This document shows positions 57,918 to 64,000 of a stretch of DNA of 64,000 nucleotides, one piece after another; the first letter of the stretch is position 1, and each line of letters begins with the position of its first letter. The stretch comes from Xanthomonas campestris pv. badrii. GTDB taxonomy: Bacteria > Pseudomonadota > Gammaproteobacteria > Xanthomonadales > Xanthomonadaceae. The position numbers and the translations under genes are program-made. The stretch lies in the NCBI RefSeq assembly GCF_012848175.1, contig NZ_CP051651.1, positions 4,471,501-4,535,500 on the forward strand, read 5' to 3'. The notes under the pieces were generated by a model, which saw only the letters and a list, made by a program, of their open reading frames with translations, did no database searches and was not told where the DNA came from.

Positions 57918-58016
57918 CAGCGGATCCTGAAAGGCTGGCAAAGAAGCATGCGCCGCATCCGTGCACCGTGTGGGCCGTAGACATAAATAGCTGGCACCCC
58001 ATCGCTAGACCACTCT

Positions 58017-58271
58017 TTGCAAAATGCCGGGGTCGGCACGCAGGCGGCTCCAGGTACGGATCACCCGGGATCCTACACGCGGCGTTGGACGCCCGTACAT
58101 CTGGACTTCGTTGTCGACGACCTTGAGCAGGCGGTCTCTCAGTCACTCGCCGCCGGAGTAACACAGGAGCGGGCGATCCGTGACACTGCGTGGGGCCGCG
58201 TCGCGGTGATGGCCGATCCGTTTGGGCATGGCTATTGCCTGATTGAGTTCACCGCTGCCCAGCGGCTATAG
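58017..58271 (+). pseudogene. Truncated VOC-family (glyoxalase-like) gene fragment
   Basis: The C-terminal half of a VOC domain is visible: SYTRRWTPVHLDFVVDDLEQAVSQSLAAGVTQERAIRDTAWGRVAVMADPFGHGYCLIEF. This ends with the DPFGHGYCLIEF pattern (metal-ligand Glu). Such proteins have about 130 residues; the first half is missing and the sequence before S-Y-T-R-R-W appears frame-shifted. It probably marks where the effector module joined the chromosome. Confidence 0.75.
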
Positions 58272-58315
58272 GCGGATTACCTCAGCTTGCGTAACAGCAC
58301 CGATAGAGCAGTTGC

Positions 58316-58762
58316 CTACCCTCCCTGACACCGCTGCCATCCACCCGCAGCGGCCGACACCTGTTCCCATCCATTGCGCAGCCGCTTCATCGCCTGCCCG
58401 CCCACGCATGCGTAGCCCAGTTGCTTGGCCTCTGCCGTGCCCAGGCCCGGTAGCGCGATGATGGAATCCGATGCAGCGGGACGCCCCTGGCTGCGTGCCT
58501 CGTTGCGCAGCATCATGTTCTCGACGCTCTGGCAGTAACGCACCATGCCCGGATGCGGATGCGCGCGGTATTGCTCGCAATTGAACGGCGTGGTGTCGCG
58601 CGCCATCGCGTTGTACGGCTGCCGCGTTGGCGGGATGGACTTGCTGTTCGCCTTGCCGGTGGCTGAGCGCATGCTTTGTGCGTAGACGCCTGGTCCGCAC
58701 GCAAGCATGCACAGCGTTGTCAGTGCCAGCGCGACACGGCGCGCGGTGGTCATCCTGTCCAT
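58316..58762 (-). CDS. Small exported protein of unknown function
   Basis: A 148-residue protein starts at ATG 58762 with GAGGGG upstream. It has a signal peptide (RVALALTTLCMLACGPGVYAQ), a basic Ser/Thr linker and a soluble part with three Cys (FNCEQYRAHPHPGMVRYCQSVENMMLRNEARSQGRP, QLGYACVGGQAMKRLRNGWEQV). It is likely periplasmic or secreted with a disulfide. I recognise no family. Confidence 0.7.
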   Translation of the reverse strand: MDRMTTARRVALALTTLCMLACGPGVYAQSMRSATGKANSKSIPPTRQPYNAMARDTTPFNCEQYRAHPHPGMVRYCQSVENMMLRNEARSQGRPAASDSIIALPGLGTAEAKQLGYACVGGQAMKRLRNGWEQVSAAAGGWQRCQGG

Positions 58763-58997
58763 GGTGTTCCCCTCTGTCCGCACCAATCCTAGACCACGCG
58801 TCGCATGCGCGGGTGGTTCAGTCCGCTTGGTGATCGGGGTCTGTCCCTGGCGCTGCCGCCACTACGACGCCCGCGACGACAGATAGGCCACCTCAACCGT
58901 GTGCCCGGCATCTAGCGCCACGCTTGTGCCGACTGCAATGTCACTTGTCGGGTAGGGCACTGCGCAAACTCGCGTGGTGCTCGCTGCCCGCCTCACA

Positions 58998-60179
58998 TCA
59001 CGCCGATGCTGTGGGTCGCCTGCGCCACAACGGCATCAGCGCGACCAACCCAAGCACTGGGCCAGGCAGCAGCACCCACGCGATATGCAGCCCCAGCGCG
59101 TCCACATACCGCGTGCTCACGCCGATCGCCACCACGGTGATCGCAAAGCCAATGGCGTTCTGCATCGACAGCGCACTGCCCACGATGGCAGGCGGGCACG
59201 CACGTGCGGCCAACGCGGAAAACTGCGGGGAGTCCGCCACCACACTGGCGCCCCACACCAGCATCAACACCAGCGCCGCATAGCCCGATTGCGCACCCAG
59301 CCAAGGAAACACCGCACAACACAGCGCCGACAGCAGCAACGCCACTGCGGCCACGTGCGCGCTACCGATGCGCGCACTCACCTGCCCGCCCAGTACGCAG
59401 CCCACGGCCCCTGCGGCGATTACTGCAAACGCCAATGTGGCCGTGCTCACCCCAAGCGATTGCGCCAGGCCGGCGCGCGTGATCAGCAGCGGCGTCAGCG
59501 TCCACAGTGCATACAGCTCCCACATGTGGCCGAAGTAGCCAAACGTGGCCGCGCGAAAGTCCTTCAACGAAAACGCCTGCAATACCGCTCCGAACGCCAG
59601 CTTGCCGCCCGCCCGTGCCGGCACAGCCGCGCCTTGTCCCAGGCGCAGGATCATCGCCGCGGCAATCACGGCCAGCAACGATGCCGCCACCATCGGCGTC
59701 TGCCACGGCAAGGCGCCACCCACCGCCTTGATGCCCTGCGGCAACGCCGTGCCCAGCGTCAGCATGCCGACCAGCCACGCCAGCGCCTTGCCCGCATGCT
59801 GGGGCGCCCACTGCACCACCAGCTTCATCCCGATCGGGTAGATGCCTGACAGGCACAGCCCCACCGCAAAGCGCCACACCACCCCCGTCGCGACATCGCT
59901 GGCAAACACCGCGAACCCCAGATTGCACGCCGCCCCGGCGACCGCGCAGCCGGCAAAGATGCGGCTGGCCGCAAACCGGTCGGCCAACCCGCTCAGCGCA
60001 AAACTCAACGTGCCCAGGATGAAACCTGCCTGCGTGGCCATGGTCAGCCACCCAATGGCCGCTGTACCCACGCCCCATTGCCGCATCACATCGTCGGCCG
60101 CGCTATTGGCCGAAAACCACAACGAGGTGCCCAGCAACTGCGCCACGATGATGACCACGAGTGCGGTACTGGATCGCAT
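58998..60179 (-). CDS. Major facilitator superfamily transporter
   Basis: The 393-residue protein starts at ATG 60179 (MRSSTALVVIIVAQLLGTSLWFSANSAADD). It has about twelve hydrophobic segments and the MFS loop motif G-x-L-A/S-D-R (SFALSGLADRFAASRI) between TM2 and TM3. SGIYPIGMKLVVQWAPQHAGKALAWLVG is the TM4-TM5 region. It belongs to drug/metabolite-efflux-like MFS proteins; substrate unknown. It is transcribed alone. The N-terminal LWFSANA-like run is shared with the CynX/NarK-type cluster. Confidence 0.9.
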   Translation of the reverse strand: MRSSTALVVIIVAQLLGTSLWFSANSAADDVMRQWGVGTAAIGWLTMATQAGFILGTLSFALSGLADRFAASRIFAGCAVAGAACNLGFAVFASDVATGVVWRFAVGLCLSGIYPIGMKLVVQWAPQHAGKALAWLVGMLTLGTALPQGIKAVGGALPWQTPMVAASLLAVIAAAMILRLGQGAAVPARAGGKLAFGAVLQAFSLKDFRAATFGYFGHMWELYALWTLTPLLITRAGLAQSLGVSTATLAFAVIAAGAVGCVLGGQVSARIGSAHVAAVALLLSALCCAVFPWLGAQSGYAALVLMLVWGASVVADSPQFSALAARACPPAIVGSALSMQNAIGFAITVVAIGVSTRYVDALGLHIAWVLLPGPVLGLVALMPLWRRRPTASA

Positions 60180-60370
60180 GGATGTCTCACCCGCCAGCTG
60201 CATCGGGTGAGTTTAATGGATAGCGGTAGGCATCCATGCTCGCCGGGACGGAGCAGCCTGACATCGGAGCTACGCGGCGCCGCGCAGCGGTGTCAGCTTG
60301 GACCCAGTGTCAGGTAACGCGTACGACGACATGGAGGAAGGGGGGCGCCGGTGCACAAGGCTTCGCCCGT

Positions 60371-60415
60371 CCCCTCATCCGGCCCTGCGGGCCACCTTCT
60401 CCCGGGGGAGAAGGC
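60371..60415. repeat. Single copy of the palindromic repeat seen in the glt spacer
   Basis: CCCCTCATCCGGCCCTGCGG then GCCACCTTCTCCCGGGGGAG then AAGGC matches, on the other strand, the core of the gltB-gltD array (GAGAAGGTG...GGATGAGGGG). It shows the element is dispersed and not limited to the array. Confidence 0.65.
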
Positions 60416-60522
60416 AGACGCGATGCAGGGTCTTGGCTGGATCGTCGGGTGCGATATGCCAGGTATGCGAGGCCGCGCACGTACGAAATCGGACTCGGAA
60501 ACGTCCGTGCCAACGGCCGAAA

Positions 60523-60557
60523 ACAACAATGCCCCGACGTGATCGGGGCGTTGTTGT
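60523..60557. terminator. Terminator-like hairpin
   Basis: ACAACAATGCCCCG and CGGGGCGTTGTTGT form a 14-bp stem with one mismatch around ACGTGAT. The TTGTTGT arm gives a weak T-run. It may end an unrecognised transcript or mark a repeat. Confidence 0.6.
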
Positions 60558-60599
60558 GTATTTGGTGCGGTATGGCACGTGTCACTTGGCACAGGCTGT

Positions 60600-60780
60600 T
60601 GATGACAGCGTCGCACCGCCAATCAGTTGCGCTGCCAGGCATCGAACCGGATTGGGGCGACCTGCGCGGCCAGCTGGACACGCTGCTGCGCTGCGCCAGA
60701 CCGGCAAGGCCGAACTCGACCCCGAGCGCCTGAAGGCCCAGGCCGAGGACGTGCGCGATGACGGCAGGGAGTGGACCTGA
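60600..60780 (+). pseudogene. Possible frameshifted gene relic
   Basis: One frame reads PGIEPDWGDLRGQLDTLLRCA, and the next frame continues QTGKAELDPERLKAQAEDVRDDGREWT before a stop at 60780. Joined, they look like a coherent helical C-terminus with a single-base frameshift near 60700. There is no recognisable family. Confidence 0.3.
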
Positions 60781-61031
60781 GCAAAGCACCGGGGTTAACC
60801 CTTCGCGGCGACGGATGCCGCGGCTCGCTCGACACCGCGCCATCCAGGGGGGCGGTGTTTTTCGTCCACGGCGCGGCCGCCACGCCTGTGCGCCGTCGAC
60901 AGCACGGCGCAGGCGCCGGCCGCCATGCGGTGCACCACGCCAGCGGCCGGCTGCGGCGTGCCTAAACACGTTGGCCGCAGCGCGTGCCGCTCGCCGCTGC
61001 GGCACGCGTCCTGCCCGGCCTGCGTGCCACA

Positions 61032-63320
61032 ATGCCGCCACTTCCTACCAGGCACGGCCGCCACGTGAGTACAGCCCACCCCGTCGTTGCGCCGAGCGGT
61101 CTGGAGTTTCTGTCTGGCGGCGGGGTCATGGGCGCGACCATCCGCGCGTACGACTGGGCCGCCACGCCGCTGGGCGACCCGCACACCTGGCCGCAGTCGC
61201 TGCGCTCGGCATTGTCGATCATGCTCAATGCGCGGTTGCTGGGCGCGGTGCTGTGGGGGCCACAGCTGCGCATGTTTTACAACGACGTCTATCTGCAGTC
61301 GTTGGGCGACCGCCACCCGCATGCGCTGGGCCAACCGGTGGCAGCGGTGTGGGGCGAGACCTATGCACCGATCGCCGAGGATTTCGCACGGGTGATGCGC
61401 ACCGGCGAGGGTTACGGCCAGGGCGTGGTCGCCCTGCCGATGCTGCGCAATGGCGTGCACGAAACCACCTACTGGAATGCGACCGCGTCCCCCATCCGCG
61501 GCGAGGACGGCAGCATCGTGGGGCTGCTCAACATCGCCATCGAAACCACCGCGCAGGTCGCGGCCGAGCGGCATCGCGACATCCAGAACGCGATGCTGAG
61601 CAACGAGAACACGCATCTGGTGCACGAGGTGGTCAACCGCACCACCGAACGCGATCGGGCGCTGGAAGCGGAAACCGCCGCGCGCCGCAATGCCGAGCGC
61701 GTGCAGCTGGCGCTGGCGGCCGGGGCCATCATCGGCACCTGGATCTGGGACCTGCCCGACGATGCGTTTTCGGTGGACGAGGCGTTTGCCGAGAACTTCG
61801 GCTTCGACCCATCCAGCAGCCGCACCGGCTTGCCGCTGGAAAGGGTGATTGCCAACGTGCATCCGGACGACCGCGACGGCCTGCGCGCAGCGATCAACGA
61901 AGCACTGGCACGCGGCGGTGCGTATGCGCACCAGTACCGGGTCAGGCGCCGCGACGGCAAGTACTACTGGCTGGAAGCCAACGGCCGGGTGGAACATGCG
62001 CCGGACGGCACGCCGCTGCGGTTTCCCGGCGTGTTGCTGGATATCGATGCGCGCCATGCCTTGTCCGAAGAACGCGACCGCGCCCTGGCCGCGTTGCGCG
62101 AACTGAGCCAGACGCTGGAACAGCGTGTCACCGCACGGACCGGCGAGCTGATGGTGGTGGAAGAGGCGCTGCGACAATCGCAGAAAATGGAAGCGGTGGG
62201 CCAGCTCACCGGCGGCCTGGCGCACGACTTCAACAACCTGCTGGCCGGTATTTCCGGCGCGCTGGAACTGATGACCTTGCGCATGGAACAGCAGCGTTTT
62301 GCGGAGTTGCCGCGTTACCTCGGCATCGCGCAAAGCGCCACCACGCGCGCGGCATCGCTGACGCACCGGCTGCTGGCGTTCGCGCGGCGGCAGACGCTGC
62401 TGCCCAAGCCGACCGATGTCGGCCAGCTGATCGCCGACATCCTGGAGCTGGTGCAGCGCACCGTGGGGCCGGGCATCCGGGTGGAGAGCGTGCCCAACCC
62501 GGTGCTGTGGCCGGCACTGGTGGATGCCTCGCAGCTGGAAAACGCGCTGCTCAACCTGTGCATCAACGCACGCGATGCCATGCCCGATGGCGGGCAGCTA
62601 CGCATCGACACCAGCAACCACTGGATCGACCACGACCTGGCGCGGCAACTGGGCATGCGCCAGGGCCCGTACCTGTCGCTGTGCGTCAGCGATACCGGCA
62701 CCGGCATGCCGCCGGACGTGGTGGCGCGCGCGTTCGACCCGTTCTTCACCACCAAGCCGTTGGGCGAGGGCACCGGGCTGGGGCTGTCGATGATCTACGG
62801 CTTCGCCAAGCAGTCCGGTGGCCAGGTGCGCATCCAGTCGGACGTGGGCAAGGGCTCGCGGGTGTGCATCTATCTGCCGCGGCATCTGGGCGATGCGGCG
62901 CAAACCGATGCACACGAACAGCCGCTGCAACTCACCCCCACCGATGCCGGCGAGACGGTGCTGATCGTCGACGACGAACCGTCCATCCGCTTACTGCTGG
63001 GCGAAATCCTGCAGGAGCTCGGCTACACCGTGATCGAAGCCGGCGACAGCGTGGCCGGCCTGGGCATCCTGCAGTCGGAGGTGCGTATCGATCTGTTGAT
63101 CAGCGACGTCGGCCTGCCCGGTGGCATGAACGGCCGCCAGATGGCCGACGCCAGCCGCGCACATCGCCCCGATCTGAAAGTGCTGTTCATCACCGGCTTT
63201 GCCGAGAACGCGCTACTGGACGATCACCACCTGGAACCGCGCATGGCAGTGCTGACCAAACCCTTCAGCGTGAGCGTGCTGACGGCGCGGGTGAAGGAGT
63301 TGATTGCGACCGAGGGCTGA
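61032..63320 (+). CDS. Hybrid sensor histidine kinase/response regulator with PAS domains
   Basis: The 762-residue protein is taken from ATG 61032; a GTG at 61065 is another possible start. The N-terminal region (DWAATPLGDPHTWPQSLRSALSIMLNARLLGAVLWGP) is a PAS-like domain typical of soluble light- or redox-type kinases. A PAS_3 domain follows (GTWIWDLPDDAFSVDEAFAENFGFDP, RVRRRDGKYYWLEANGRV). The HisKA site is GGLAHDFNNLLAGI (His398), then HATPase_c with NLCINARDAMPDGG (N box), SDTGTGMPPDV (G1), FFTTKPLGEGTGLGLSMIYGF. The C-terminal receiver has LIVDDEPSIRLLLGE, phospho-Asp in LLISDVGLPGGMNG (Asp692) and LTKPFS. No membrane segment is seen, so it senses a cytosolic signal. No response partner lies next to it. 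Confidence 0.93.
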   Translation: MPPLPTRHGRHVSTAHPVVAPSGLEFLSGGGVMGATIRAYDWAATPLGDPHTWPQSLRSALSIMLNARLLGAVLWGPQLRMFYNDVYLQSLGDRHPHALGQPVAAVWGETYAPIAEDFARVMRTGEGYGQGVVALPMLRNGVHETTYWNATASPIRGEDGSIVGLLNIAIETTAQVAAERHRDIQNAMLSNENTHLVHEVVNRTTERDRALEAETAARRNAERVQLALAAGAIIGTWIWDLPDDAFSVDEAFAENFGFDPSSSRTGLPLERVIANVHPDDRDGLRAAINEALARGGAYAHQYRVRRRDGKYYWLEANGRVEHAPDGTPLRFPGVLLDIDARHALSEERDRALAALRELSQTLEQRVTARTGELMVVEEALRQSQKMEAVGQLTGGLAHDFNNLLAGISGALELMTLRMEQQRFAELPRYLGIAQSATTRAASLTHRLLAFARRQTLLPKPTDVGQLIADILELVQRTVGPGIRVESVPNPVLWPALVDASQLENALLNLCINARDAMPDGGQLRIDTSNHWIDHDLARQLGMRQGPYLSLCVSDTGTGMPPDVVARAFDPFFTTKPLGEGTGLGLSMIYGFAKQSGGQVRIQSDVGKGSRVCIYLPRHLGDAAQTDAHEQPLQLTPTDAGETVLIVDDEPSIRLLLGEILQELGYTVIEAGDSVAGLGILQSEVRIDLLISDVGLPGGMNGRQMADASRAHRPDLKVLFITGFAENALLDDHHLEPRMAVLTKPFSVSVLTARVKELIATEG

Positions 63321-63779
63321 GTGCAGGTGACAACGCTGCATGCAGCGGAAAGCACAGCTGTCGGTGCTGTTGCCACCCAGCTGCAGGGCACGGCCTTGCA
63401 GGCAAGATGTGCGCTGCAAGCTGGGTAGATGCAGTGCACCTGGCGGTTCGAGATCGGCAGACGGTGGCATTGGCCGCAGCAACGTCGCAGACGGGCCGTG
63501 TGCGTGCCTGGCACTGCACAGAGGCCCTATCCGGGATGTCAGTAGGCATGCACCCCTGCAGTGCGGCGCCGACACGGGTGGCGACAGATGCGACGACCGC
63601 AGGCGATTACGCTGTAGTCGCGTTGCATGCTCGAAGGTATCGACGGGCCCGTGCATGACCGGCGCAGCCGCGGATTGGCGGCTGCAGACCGCCTGCGGGC
63701 AACGTGGCGGCATCGGTGCCGCCATGGGATGTCAACGGCGTTCCGCTGCCGCGTCACGCAGCCATCGTCAGTTACAGGC
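63321..63779. other. Intergenic region downstream of the kinase gene
   Basis: These 459 bases contain no gene I can support; the short minus-strand frames are Cys/Arg/His-rich and unlike the coding style of the chromosome. Confidence 0.4.
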
Positions 63780-64000
63780 TCACTCCACGCTCGCCGCTAC
63801 CAGCCGTTGCCACAGCGCCGCATTGGCGGCGTCGTCCGGCTCCAGCGTGGCGAGCACGCTCAGGGCGTGGTCCTCCTGCTCGGCGCCATGGCGGGCGAGC
63901 AGCGCCAGGGCGGCGGCCAGGCGGCCGTAGCGCAATGCGCGGCCCAGGGTGGTGGCCAGCAGGGTGGCATCGTGCTCGGGGCGCTGTTCGTCCAGCGCGG
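63780..64000 (-). CDS. C-terminal end of an unrecognised helical protein, cut by the window edge
   Basis: Reading inward from base 64000 on the minus strand, about 73 codons stay open to TGA at 63780-63782. They read ALDEQRPEHDATLLATTLGR, then ALRYGRLAAALALLARHGAE, ending NAALWQRLVAASVE. This is a helical, Ala/Leu-rich sequence with good codon usage. I do not recognise a family; ankyrin- or HEAT-like repeats are possible. The gene continues outside the window. Confidence 0.6.
   Translation of the reverse strand, partial: ALDEQRPEHDATLLATTLGRALRYGRLAAALALLARHGAEQEDHALSVLATLEPDDAANAALWQRLVAASVE

Larger units (their letters stand above)
60180..60599. other. Intergenic region upstream of the MFS gene
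   Basis: No gene is supported in these bases. They contain a dispersed Xanthomonas-type repeat (60371-60415) and a terminator-like hairpin (60523-60557), both listed separately. Confidence 0.45.

Overview
The window is about 64 kb of a high-GC gammaproteobacterial chromosome that reads as Xanthomonas. Grounds: a row of three engXCA-type GH5 endoglucanases, an X-T4SS effector with an XVIPCD domain and lipoprotein immunity paralogs, a TTAG-N6-TACTA LexA box, and Xanthomonas-type intergenic repeats. The species is an inference; it resembles the citri/axonopodis/euvesicatoria group. No rRNA, tRNA or CRISPR was seen.

Layout. 0-13 kb: housekeeping and envelope genes (cardiolipin synthase cut by the edge, a LexA-box radical SAM gene, 2OG oxygenase, FadL porin, rhomboid, DUF1820, a deleted hydroxyacid dehydrogenase, CtpA, EnvC, a VNG-repeat protein, an M28 peptidase). 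13-19 kb: PepSY protein, three endoglucanases each with its own hairpin terminator, and a zinc alcohol dehydrogenase. 19-26 kb: gltB-gltD with a four-copy repeat array in the spacer. 26-34 kb: topoisomerase IB between two I78 lipoproteins, a MarR/flavin-oxygenase chimera, and a BlaI-M56 regulatory pair with two operators. 34-40 kb: an mrfB-mrfA-like DNA repair pair and a HlyIII/PAQR protein. 40-50 kb: alginate-export porin with a secreted double VOC protein, XapX protein, a TupA-type ATP-grasp relic, two GSTs, M13 peptidase, and a LysR/SDR divergent pair.

50-58 kb is an accessory island with locally AT-rich stretches. It starts with a two-gene cassette: a 27-codon peptide gene ending in N-S-A-W-G-W-Y-C-W with a good ribosome binding site, then a perfect 16-bp hairpin, then a short cytochrome P450. 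This has the architecture of a P450-modified RiPP operon (compare biarylitides, cittilins and tryptorubin/atropopeptides) and is the most interesting system here. Next is an X-T4SS effector-immunity module in decay. The zinc-protease-like effector carries an in-frame TAA near its start and an IS3-family insertion (with a 4-bp ATAG duplication) that removes its Gln-containing C-terminal tail. Two of its three tandem immunity lipoproteins are broken by single stop codons, while the gene next to the effector is intact.

58-64 kb returns to chromosomal backbone: a VOC relic, a small exported protein, an MFS transporter, a hybrid histidine kinase, and the 3' end of an unrecognised gene at the right edge.
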